Position numbers and translations under genes: made by a program
Source: Candidatus Altimarinota bacterium
Lineage (GTDB): Bacteria; Patescibacteriota; Gracilibacteria; UBA4473
DNA length: 64,000 bases
NCBI GenBank assembly: GCA_020631075.1
Contig: JAHDHX010000005.1
Coordinates: 96,612 to 160,611, forward strand
Direction of reading: 5' to 3'
Notes under the pieces: generated by a model
Seen by the model: the letters and a program-made list of their open reading frames with translations, nothing else
Database searches by the model: none
What the model was told of the DNA's origin: nothing
Part shown: one piece after another, positions 35,032 to 44,700 of the stretch
Numbering within the stretch: position 1 is the stretch's first letter
Layout: every line of letters begins with the position of its first letter

Positions 35032-35652
35032 TTAGGGGTTAAACGTCGAACCACTGGTCGAAGGGAAAACTTGGTTGGCTGGGGGCTGGGTGGTTTGGTT
35101 GCGTGACACCAGCCGATTGATCGAATCCCGAATCCGATCATACGAAATGTAATCAATGAAATTAAGCCCAAAAATTCGCCCGATAATGGTCACAAACGTG
35201 AAACTCAAAATCGTGACGATCAACCCAATGATCGCATAGCGAATGGTATTGACCGCCTTCGAGATCTTATCATCCGCCCCCCCAGACAAGATAAACATAA
35301 TCCCCCCCCAGAAGATAAAGATAGCCGACAACGCCGCCGCAATGATAAACGCATAGACGATAAACATCTGCGCCAGCTCCATGATGTCCCCCCCAATGGG
35401 TTGAATCCCCCCCCCATTGGTTGACCCGAAAGTAATCAGCTCGGGGTCCGCCAGCCCGAGGTCCGCCGCCGTGGGCGTGTTGGCCGTGCCACTGCTGCCC
35501 GCAGGCTGCCCCGTCGTGCCAAAATTGGGCTGACTGGGGGTGCTCGGCGTGCCAAAGGTAACATTTCCGCCAGTGGTGGTGGCGCTCGGCGCACTACCAA
35601 AGCCATTATTTCCCCGATTTTGGAGCGCTTGTGCAATTTTCATCAGAGCCAT
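35032..35652 (-). CDS. TrbC/VirB2 pilin-like two-helix membrane protein
   Basis: 206 residues. The first ~85 are low-complexity Gly/Ser/Thr/Asn/Pro; then two membrane helices at about 92-124 (YAFIIAAALSAIFIFWGG) and 138-162, joined by a short charged loop (SGGADDKISKAVNT). The helix-loop-helix with GG and the charged turn is the pattern of TrbC/VirB2-type pilins and related CPR proteins. Followed by a polar tail. No T4SS ATPase or core genes are nearby. Could instead be a general membrane protein; pilin identity is an inference from topology. Confidence 0.7.
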   Translation of the reverse strand: MALMKIAQALQNRGNNGFGSAPSATTTGGNVTFGTPSTPSQPNFGTTGQPAGSSGTANTPTAADLGLADPELITFGSTNGGGIQPIGGDIMELAQMFIVYAFIIAAALSAIFIFWGGIMFILSGGADDKISKAVNTIRYAIIGLIVTILSFTFVTIIGRIFGLNFIDYISYDRIRDSINRLVSRNQTTQPPANQVFPSTSGSTFNP

Positions 35653-35733
35653 GCTAAAGAGTCACCCCCAGAGGGCAAGCAAAATGCAACTTCTCCCCAC
35701 AATTTTCTCCCAGAAAACAACGCAATTCTTTAA

Positions 35734-36069
35734 TTACACTGCAGGCACTTCGGCGCCATTGCCCTCATCATCCGTCATTGCCTCTTCGGCAGTCACGTTA
35801 CTTTGTGCTGATGGTGCGTGGTTGTCTTCTGGTTCCACCGCTCGGAAGTAGTACCGCTTTTCATCACGGATCCCCATCGACTGCACCAGTGTCCGCAGGG
35901 CTGACACCGTTTGCCCCTTCCGCCCGATCAGCTGCCCCATGTCAGACTCCGCCACACTGGCAAAAAATATGGCCCCTCGATCAGTTTCCTCTAGACGCAC
36001 CATGATCTCATCTTTCTTCTCACAGAGCTCTCCGAGTACAAATTCAATAAATTTTTTTACCGCTTCCAT
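35734..36069 (-). CDS. khpA: KH domain RNA-binding protein KhpA
   Basis: 111 residues. Single type II KH domain with the GxxG loop in DMGQLIGRKGQTVSALRTL (about 43-61); a ~35-residue acidic, low-complexity C-terminal tail follows. KhpA binds mRNA/rRNA with its partner KhpB in Firmicutes. Gene order rpsP-khpA is conserved in many bacteria and is kept here (rpsP ends at 36194 upstream), though rimM and trmD do not follow. Confidence 0.9.
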   Translation of the reverse strand: MEAVKKFIEFVLGELCEKKDEIMVRLEETDRGAIFFASVAESDMGQLIGRKGQTVSALRTLVQSMGIRDEKRYYFRAVEPEDNHAPSAQSNVTAEEAMTDDEGNGAEVPAV

Positions 36070-36193
36070 GTGACTATAGGGTTTAGAAAGAATCCAAAAA
36101 AATACAGCAGTAGGTTAGCAATGCGAAGGCACACCGTCCAGCATAACCTTTTTTCCACCCCGCTAAGCCACCACCAGCTCGCACTCGACTTGC

Positions 36194-36556
36194 CTACTCA
36201 CTCGCCGTCTCGTCAGGTGCAGCTTCAGCAGGCGGCTCTTCGGTTTTCTCTTCCGCTTTTTCTACGGGTTTTGGTGGTTTACTGACTCGTCGCTCGACGA
36301 ATTTCTCCGCCGCCGAAAAACCATTTTTCACCAGTCGCTTCGCCGCCGAGTCCGACACTTGTGCTCCATTGCTGATGTACTTCTCCACCAGCGCACTATC
36401 AAACACAAATTTTCCTTTGCCCCCTTCACAGTGTGGGTCATAGTACCCCAACTTCTCCACAAATTTTTTCTTCACCGCGCGGGTCTTTTCAGCCACCACC
36501 AGATCAAAAAAAGCACGGTTGCGGCGCCCACGACGGGCAAAACGAATGATAAGCAT
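36194..36556 (-). CDS. rpsP: Small ribosomal subunit protein bS16 with C-terminal extension
   Basis: 120 residues from ATG 36556. The S16 core is clear: MLIIRFARRGRRNRAFFDLVVA then KKKFVEKLGYYDP. The core ends near residue 85; the remaining ~35 residues are a Pro/Glu/Lys-rich tail (KPPKPVEKAEEKTEEPP) not present in most bS16. First gene of the rpsP-khpA pair; a TTGACA/TATGCT promoter lies just upstream. Confidence 0.94.
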   Translation of the reverse strand: MLIIRFARRGRRNRAFFDLVVAEKTRAVKKKFVEKLGYYDPHCEGGKGKFVFDSALVEKYISNGAQVSDSAAKRLVKNGFSAAEKFVERRVSKPPKPVEKAEEKTEEPPAEAAPDETASE

Positions 36557-36598
36557 GAGTTGGGACAAACCTGACAAAATAGCAATTTTTCGAGCCCG

Positions 36599-36626
36599 AG
36601 CATAGAAATGACCTTGCCGCTGTCAA
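36599..36626 (-). promoter_or_regulatory. Sigma-70-type promoter for rpsP
   Basis: Minus strand: consensus -35 TTGACA (36621-36626), 16-base spacer, -10 TATGCT (36599-36604), 43 bases upstream of the rpsP ATG. Confidence 0.65.
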
Positions 36627-36699
36627 ATCGATTCCCACGGCGGGGTGTCCATGCTATGGTCGCAGTGAAAATTTGCTGTGTCCTTGGCCTCCTGTTTTA

Positions 36700-38280
36700 A
36701 TGTCATTGCTTGCCCGTCATCGCCGCTGGTGGTCACGGGGTCTATGGTGGCTGTTGGTCACGGTTTGTCTCTTTGTCCTTTACCTACTCTGGCCCCTGAT
36801 CGCCCTTTTTGGCGTGGGGGGCCTCCTGTCGCAGGCGGTCGACCAGCACGTCATCATGCTCGTGAATGAATACGAAGCCCGACCATGTGGCGGGTTCGTC
36901 ACCGCCGTGGCCGAGGTCTCACTCTTGCCGCCCACTTTTTCCGTGCGCAACAGCTTCACGTTCGCCGACCCGCTCGGCCCCCCGCACCCACTTCTCGCCC
37001 CGCTCAACCCACAGCAAACCCTCTGGGACTCCACCCTTCGCCCCGCTCCTGCTCACTGCGTGTCGGACCTCGCCGCCGCCTACTCACAGCAGTCTGCCGC
37101 CCAGTTCGCCGACGATTCCTACACCCTCTGGGTGGTGCCCTTCGCTTTCATGGAAGGCCTCGTCCACACCCTCGACGGCGTCTCCCTCGACGGCCAGCTC
37201 ATCACCCACGACACCCTATTTGCGACCTTGTCCCGCCTCGTCTCCAATGTCGACCGCCACGACGAAGTCGCCCTCGCCTACCGCAAGCAGCCCCTCCGCA
37301 CTCTGGGGGTGGCACTGGCACGGCGGGCCGTGTGGCGGCTCGACCGCTGGCCCGCCCTCGTGCAGCACCTCGCCCAGTCACTGCGCGACCAGCACCTCTT
37401 TCACGCCCGCTTGCTGCCCCCTGTGGCGGAGTCGGGCTGGGGCTTGGTGGAGTGGAACATCGGCGGCGCCAAGAGCTCTCGCTACCTCGACAAAACCCTC
37501 GACGTTTTCATCCGCGAAGTTACCCCCCAGCGCTGGGTGGCAGACCTCACACTGACCGTTCGCCACACGGGCCACATCGACGAGCCCCTCTCGCAGGACT
37601 GGCAAGGCCTCTTTGAGCTCACCCTCCCAGCACCGTTCGCCGACACCCCCACCCGCATCCAAGCCCAGCTCGCCCCGGGCCAGACCTTCACCGAGTCCAA
37701 AACCTTCCGCTACGACGGCCCTTTCGCGCCGTCATTCGTGGCGCACACGCCGCAGCTGGGCCAGCAGCTGCACGGTCAGGTGCGCGTCTCGGCTCAGGCC
37801 CAGCAGCGCTTCTCCCTCCCGGCTGGCACCCCCGCAACGTCACTCACCTTGCGTGAGTCCACCCTCACGCGCCCTTTCACTGCTCAGGGCTCCTCCCCGC
37901 AGCCCGTGCTCCTCCCCGACGAGCTCGGGCCCTACGTCACCTTTCATGAGTTCACCCCCCGTGGCACCGTGCCCGAGTCTATCCGCTCACGATTTTTGCA
38001 GTCCAACCGCGTCGTCGAGGTCCACTTTAATGAGCCCATCACTGTCAGCCCCGCCTTCGACGCCCAGCTCCTCGACCGTGACTATGCCCTCCCCACCACC
38101 AGCGACGGTTTTTTGACGCAGTACTTCATTCTCCCCGACCAGCGCAGCCTTCTCCTCGGCTTCGCGGTCAGCCGCCTGCAGCCCGACGAACGCTACTTCT
38201 TAAAACTCACCGGCATCACCGACCAATGGGGGAATTCGCTCCAGCCAGGTCGCAGGACGGTCATAGACAGGATCGACTAA
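36700..38280 (+). CDS. DUF4012 family membrane-anchored protein
   Basis: 526 residues from ATG 36700. One N-terminal membrane helix (about 13-40, Trp/Leu-rich), then an extracytoplasmic region. The LVNEYEARPCGGF segment near 57-69 and the later NIGGAKSSRYLDK segment match the two hallmark motifs of DUF4012 (usually ending RPTGGF and reading NxGGNK). DUF4012 proteins are common in CPR and in actinobacterial polysaccharide clusters; their function is unknown but a LytR/Psr-like surface role is often proposed. It precedes a lipoprotein and the giant repeat protein on the same strand. Confidence 0.75.
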   Translation: MSLLARHRRWWSRGLWWLLVTVCLFVLYLLWPLIALFGVGGLLSQAVDQHVIMLVNEYEARPCGGFVTAVAEVSLLPPTFSVRNSFTFADPLGPPHPLLAPLNPQQTLWDSTLRPAPAHCVSDLAAAYSQQSAAQFADDSYTLWVVPFAFMEGLVHTLDGVSLDGQLITHDTLFATLSRLVSNVDRHDEVALAYRKQPLRTLGVALARRAVWRLDRWPALVQHLAQSLRDQHLFHARLLPPVAESGWGLVEWNIGGAKSSRYLDKTLDVFIREVTPQRWVADLTLTVRHTGHIDEPLSQDWQGLFELTLPAPFADTPTRIQAQLAPGQTFTESKTFRYDGPFAPSFVAHTPQLGQQLHGQVRVSAQAQQRFSLPAGTPATSLTLRESTLTRPFTAQGSSPQPVLLPDELGPYVTFHEFTPRGTVPESIRSRFLQSNRVVEVHFNEPITVSPAFDAQLLDRDYALPTTSDGFLTQYFILPDQRSLLLGFAVSRLQPDERYFLKLTGITDQWGNSLQPGRRTVIDRID

Positions 38281-38324
38281 AATTTCGAACAAAAAAAAGA
38301 TACAAAAACTTGTCAGCTATGGCA

Positions 38325-38353
38325 TTGCTATGGCTATAATACACGTGTATAAT
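38325..38353 (+). promoter_or_regulatory. Promoter for the lipoprotein/giant surface protein pair
   Basis: TTGCTA (38325-38330), 17-base spacer, TATAAT (38348-38353). A second perfect TATAAT at 38335-38340 lies 19 bases after TTGTCA (38310-38315), so two overlapping promoters are possible. The surrounding 100 bases are unusually AT-rich. Confidence 0.65.
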
Positions 38354-38387
38354 AGTAGGAATATTATTTCATCATCTCTTCACTCTC

Positions 38388-38774
38388 ATGCATAGATATC
38401 CGCAATGGCTGGCCTGCGGCCTGCTGGTGACAGGCTTGTCCGCCTGTGGCCCCACCGCTGAGCCCCCCGCCACCACCGACGCCACCCCCGAGCAGGTCGT
38501 GGTGGTCACCCCCGAGCCACTTCAGGCCCCCGCGGTGACAGTCCCTGCAACAGAGAAGTCCGCCACCAAGCCCAAACCAAAACCCTCGACGCAGACCGCT
38601 GAAAAAGAGTACGAAGACGGTGAAGTGATTAAAACCATCCGTCTGTCGCCGGAAGCTCCAGAGGGGTGGGAGGGTCGCGAAGCTATCCGCACCGATGATG
38701 GCCGAGTTAAGTCTACTTCCCAAAACATGTATCGGGATTTACCGATCGATTCTATGTCTGATATCCGTTTTTAA
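38388..38774 (+). CDS. Small lipoprotein
   Basis: 128 residues. Signal peptide 1-19 with lipobox LSAC (Cys20 lipidated). Then a Pro/Thr/Ala-rich linker with a KPKPKP stretch, suggesting wall or envelope spanning, and an acidic C-terminal part. It ends three bases before the start of the giant surface protein and shares its promoter, so the two are likely expressed together and may interact at the surface. No family recognised. Confidence 0.75.
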   Translation: MHRYPQWLACGLLVTGLSACGPTAEPPATTDATPEQVVVVTPEPLQAPAVTVPATEKSATKPKPKPSTQTAEKEYEDGEVIKTIRLSPEAPEGWEGREAIRTDDGRVKSTSQNMYRDLPIDSMSDIRF

Positions 38775-38777
38775 ATT

Positions 38778-41700
38778 ATGAAAAAATTTCTACTACCTGC
38801 GTTGCTATTGTTATTCTGCTTTGGAGAGGTTTCCGCACAATTTAGCCATTCAACAAACACATTGATTTCACAATGTGATCAGAGTTTGCCCGAATATCAA
38901 AATGATACAAAATGCTGGGACAATGGTCTCGAGTTAAATAGGGCAAATTATTTTTTGAATGAAGGTATTTGGACGCAATCTTACTATAACTCTTTTAGTC
39001 CAACCTTAGTAAATAGATTTGAAGACAACGCAATGCTCGCCGATTGGCGAGTTGACATGGGGTTTGATGCGAGCGACTACCCAGAAGATTATGGTGCTTT
39101 TGTTGAAGCAGTTTTGTCGTCTCAATTTGCTGATTTTGCTGACGAATCCAAATTCACAGTAGTTGGTGTAGTCGGACAAAATGGAAAAGTTGGAAACTAC
39201 AGTATCGACTTGCCACAGATTGCCCTCGGCGACACGGTGCGATTCTTTACAATCATCCATAACAACGCCCCAGAACGTATTTATGACCAAGATGGAAATG
39301 ATATACCTAATTCAGATGATGCCATTGAGTACAGAGTTACAAGTCAAAATGTGTTTAGCTCTGGGGATGAGCTAGAATTTTCAATTACCCCATCTAGCGG
39401 GGGAACTCAGTATTATACCGTACCAGGGCAAATTCCAGACGGTTTAAAACTCGTCCCTGAAACTATGTGGCAAGGTCAAAGAGTGATTGATGGTGAAAAA
39501 ACTTATTTCAATCTTTCTCAAATCAACCAGCCAGACAAGTGTAATACATGGGCAACTGAAGATGTACTAGTTATGCCTTGTATGAATGGAATTGAGGCTT
39601 TTTACTTCGATTATAAAGTTGTTGAATCAACTCAGTCATATGAGCCCGCAGAAGCGTGTGAAGAAATAAATTACACAGCGGATCTTGGTTTAAGTAAGAC
39701 TTTAAAAGGCACAGAGTCTGGTGATGAGATTTTGAGTCCTGGTGAAATGGTTGTTTTTCAATTAAATTCACGATTATTGACTTTTCAGGCGGAAACGGGT
39801 GAAAGTTTTGACGGTAGGAAAAAAATCACAGACGAGTTTCCTGATGAACTGGAATTTGTCGCCGCGTATCCTATTTTAAGTACAAATAGTTCTGCTTTTA
39901 ATGGGCTAAGTTCTTTGCCTAGTGGCTATGAACCAACGGGACTGTTTGATCTCGCAGATTCAAGTACTTGGGCGTCATCCCCTGGGCAACTTGATATGGA
40001 GGAGTGTGAAACAAATCTTGAAAATACTTCTTGTATTCGATTTTATGCAGACACCCTGGCGGGTAAAGGTGGACTGATTACTCAAGATTTAAACAATTTA
40101 GAGCTACTAAATACAAGTGCAGTATACTTAGTTTTTCGATTAAAATCTGACTTATCAGATATTCCTACAACACTCTGTAATGACGCTCATGGTCAAGGTT
40201 GGATATATAATTATGGAGGAGTAGAAGAAAAAGTGGTTTATGAGAGCATTGATGCTCCAGTGTGTTTGGCTACCAGCAATTATGCAGGTGGTTCTCCCAA
40301 GATTTTTGACACATGTCCACCCAATAGCTTTAACAACACCCCAGACGAAAACGGCCACTGTCAGTGTCAATACGCTGACGACGGCTCGACACCGGGTGTG
40401 ATTATTCCAGACACGGCAGGCTTCACCTGCCCCACCGTTGACACCCCCGACTGCGGCAACTGCCAGCCACTTGAGGACAACACCTGCCCCCCCATGGGCA
40501 CGATCGCCACGGTCGAGGGCCAAACCGCCCCCGTGTGTGACTACATAAGCGGAGACGAGATCTGCCTTTCAGGCCCCGACGGCACCGTGCCAGAGGCGTG
40601 CCTCTGCCCCAACGGTGATGCCATGGTGCAGCTCCCCACAGGCGACTGGGTGTGTGAGTGTCCCAATGGCGATATGCCGATCGACCCCGACGGCGACGGC
40701 ACCTACGAGTGTCCTGACTGCGGCAACTGCCAGCCACTTGAGGACAACACCTGCCCCCCCACCGGCACGATCGCCATGGTCGAGGGCCAACCCGCCCCCG
40801 TGTGTGACTACATAAGCGGAGACGAGATCTGCCTTTCAGGCCCCGACGGCACCGTGCCAGAGGCGTGCCTCTGCCCCAACGGTGATGCCATGGTGCAGCT
40901 CCCCACAGGCGACTGGGTGTGTGAGTGTCCCAATGGCGATATGCCGATCGACCCCGACGGTGACGGCACCTACGAGTGTCCCGTCGCACCCACCTGCTCT
41001 GTCACTGACTACCCAGGCCTGAGCGAAGGCGACCTCACCACCGAAGAGGGGAACTGTGTCTGTGCTTCCACCTTGGCCGCCCCTACGCAGCTGACCAACG
41101 AGTTCGGGGATGAGTACTACACCTGTGATCCATTCGTCGACACCCTCGTGGCGAAAGCTGCCACCACCACAGACGGCGACACCACCGTCACCGACGGTGA
41201 AGTGGTCACCTACACCGTCACTATTTCTGGCCTCCCCACTACGGTTAATGGCGAACCCTACACCACCTTTACCCTGCAAGACGACCTTCAGACGTACGGC
41301 CTCACTTGGGGTGACACTGACCCGACGGTTTTGACCACGGGCGTGACGGTCACGGCCAACGTTCCCCCCAGCGGCTCACAGGTCATATTCACCGTCAGCA
41401 ACCTCAACGGCGCCACCGAAGTCAAATTTGTCTTCGACGCCATCGTCGACGGTGACGCCGTCCCCGCCGACGGCCAGATCTGTAACGACATTCACATCGA
41501 CGAAACCCAAAACGAAAATATAGAGCTGATCTGCGTCCCTGACCCCGCTTGTCTCACCTACGACAACACCCCGACACCCCCGCCTGTCACCTGCGACATC
41601 TACGAAACCGCTGGTCAGGACTACAATGGCGACGGCCTCATCGGTTGTTGTCCAGACGGCTCCACCCCCACCGACACTGACGACGACGGAGTGTTTGAGT

Positions 41701-44700
41701 GCCCGACAGACAACGAATGCCCATACCAAGACGAAATGGAGGAAGGCTTGCTGGGAGAAGACTGTAAGTGTATTGAAACAGGAAACGACCCAGTAGTAGA
41801 CTCTGAGACAGGCGAGCTGACCTGCCCGACAGGCAACGAATGCCCATACCAAGATGAAATGGACGAAGGCCTGCTGGGAGAAGACTGTAAGTGTTTAGAA
41901 TCAGGAAACGACCCAGTAGAAGACCCCGAGACAGGCGAATTGACCTGCCCGACAGGCAACGAATGCCCATACCAAGACGAAATGGACGAAGGCCTACTCG
42001 ACGAAGAATGTAGATGTCTCTCGGGCGGCAATTCACCGACCATCGACCCACTGACAGGCGACTACATTTGCCCAGACAGCACCTGCGAGCACGGCGACGT
42101 GGTCTACATCGACGAAACAGACGAATACGTCTGCCCGTGTGAGGATGGCAAAGAAGTTGTTGTTATTTCCACGAACCCAAATGTGTACGAGTGCATCCCT
42201 TCAGTGGTGCCACCAACAAACACAATCACCCTCTCAAAAGAGGCTCAAAGCACAACTTCACAAATCATCAACGAGCAAGAGCAGCATGAAGTCGTTTATA
42301 CAATAGAGATCGAAGCCAACGTGGCCGAACCGATCACAGACTTGAGCTTCATTGACACGGCTGACTATCAGGTCATCACCTCAACCACTGACACAAGCTA
42401 CACCACTTCCCCAGTGGCAACGGGTGACCAGATCACTCTGACGAACTCTGGTCTCAGTACCTTAAACTCCACAGGCTCTCTGACTCTCACCATCGTCACC
42501 CAAGTGACAGAGGTGCACATGGACAACATTGCCTGTAATCAAATCGGCACCGCCGAAGACAGCACAGTCGCCGTCACCGCGGGCGACACAGACGTCACCG
42601 TGACAGTCGAGCACACTAATGACTCTGCAAGCTGCATCACCCTCACTCCACCAGATTCACAAACCCCACCAGTGACAGTGCAAAAACAAGCAGCCTCTGA
42701 CTTTGTCACCGCAGGCGGAACAGTCACTTACACCCTCACCGTCACAAACACCTCTGACCAAAATTTGACAGACGTTACCATCACTGACCAATTCGTCTCT
42801 GGCATCGACGGCCTAGTTACTGGCTCAGTTTCAGGCGCAAGCATTGAGACATCGAATGACAACACCGTCCAATTCACCATTGATTCTCTCGCCCCAGGGG
42901 CAAGCACTATCACCTACCAAGTCAACATTGCAGATTCACTCACAGCAGGTAACTGCTCAGTTGAGAATCAAATTATCCTCATCAACGTCGCAGGTTACGA
43001 AACCCCAATCGCCCCCAACGTCACAGAGTGTGTTGAGCTGCCACCTGCCGAGGCCGACATTCAGCTTCAAAAGAGAGCTCTTACACAGACAGCGCTCAGC
43101 GGTGAAACCCTCAGTTTTGAGATCGAAGTCACCGCCACACAAACCACAACCGAAACTATCACCATCGTCGAACCCCTTCTTGGTCATTTTGCGGCCACCG
43201 ACCTAGACACCGACGACTTCACATTCAATGAAGATTGTTCTGCTTACGGACAAGCTGCAGGTTGTTTCACCTCTACCTTGAGCATGAGTGATGACAGCGA
43301 CCTTAGTCAGACACTGACCTTTGACGTCGAATACACAGGTGGTATCAGCAGTAGCTGTATCAACAACACCGTTTACGGTTACGTTGGCGACCTCATGTTA
43401 GACGATTCAGCATCAGCATGTGTTGCACCAGCCTCCCCCATCACCGTCACCAAAACCGCCGCTCCTTTCGTAGGAACAACTGTCACCACCGACCCGATCG
43501 GTGCCCCAGGCTTTAATAGTGAAGATGCTTACGCTGAATCAATCCTGTACACCATCACCGTGACCAATAGCTCAGCCGCTGCAGTTGACGTCACACTCAC
43601 TGACCAGCTTGACCAGCTCGTTACCTATGGCGGAGAATTCGGCAACAGCGGCGCCACTATTACCCCAAACACAGCCAACAACTCAATCACTATCACCACG
43701 AACGTAGGTGCTGACTCCAGCCAAGACATTAAATTCTTCGTCAACGTGATAGATGACGAAGACATCGCCGACGCCCTCTGTGCTGCTGGTTATGAAATCA
43801 GCAACACCGTCTTTGCCTCCACGGGTGGCTTCACCGTCAGTGACGAGTCCAACACCCTCACCCTCGAAGGCTGTGACGACAGCGAAGCCGATACTTGCCC
43901 GTGGGACCCCAACATGCCCGCTGGTTCTGAAGACTGCTACTGTGCATACGACGACTCACTCTATGCTCTCGACCCACTCTGTGAGCAATGTGAACACAAC
44001 CCAGCCCTTCTCGCAGGTGACGATGATTGTGAACCAGTCATCATCGACCCACAGCCAGAATCTTGTGATGGCACTGGCCAAACAGAAATTGACGGTCAAT
44101 GTGTCTGCGAAGATTACTACCTCTATGACGAAGTCACCGAAGAATGCGTCCTCAGCTGTAGCGACTTCGACGACGTAGTTGAAAGCGCCGACGGCACCAC
44201 CTGTGTGGAAGCCTGCCCAGACGACCCCACTGGCACACTCCCGATCGACTCCGATCAGTGTCAGAACTGTCCCACTGGCCAATCTCTATTTGCAGATGCA
44301 GACGAAAACTATGAGTGTGCAGAGTACTGCCCAGGCAACCCTTCCTTGCCCGCAGAAGACACAGCCTGTAACGATGAAACCATCCCTGATGGCCCAGGCC
44401 CCAGCCCTGACACGCTCTATAACGCTAATATTTGTATGAACGTTCAAAATTACGATGCCCCACAATGCCGCGGCATAGAAGTCGCCCCAGGCACCGCAGG
44501 CTACGCCAACTATCTGCAATGTCTGCAGACCACGACTGACGACGCCACCTGTGAAGCCAACTGGGCCATCGCCAACGGCTACACTAGCTGTGAAGACGAT
44601 TGTACCAACAATGATTACCCAGACGCCCCTGGTGGCAGTGGTGGAGGAGACGGCAACCCCACCTACACCCCCCCCGTAGCCTGTGACGAATGGTGCCCCG

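Noticed and set aside
40423..40989. A 188-codon minus-strand frame with repeated sequence
   Set aside because: It is the reverse reading of the duplicated Cys-rich module in the giant surface protein gene.
40449..42068. Possible CRISPR-like or satellite array
   Set aside because: The repeats are adjacent, in frame, 267 and 123 bases long without spacers, and encode protein modules. No CRISPR array was seen anywhere in the window.
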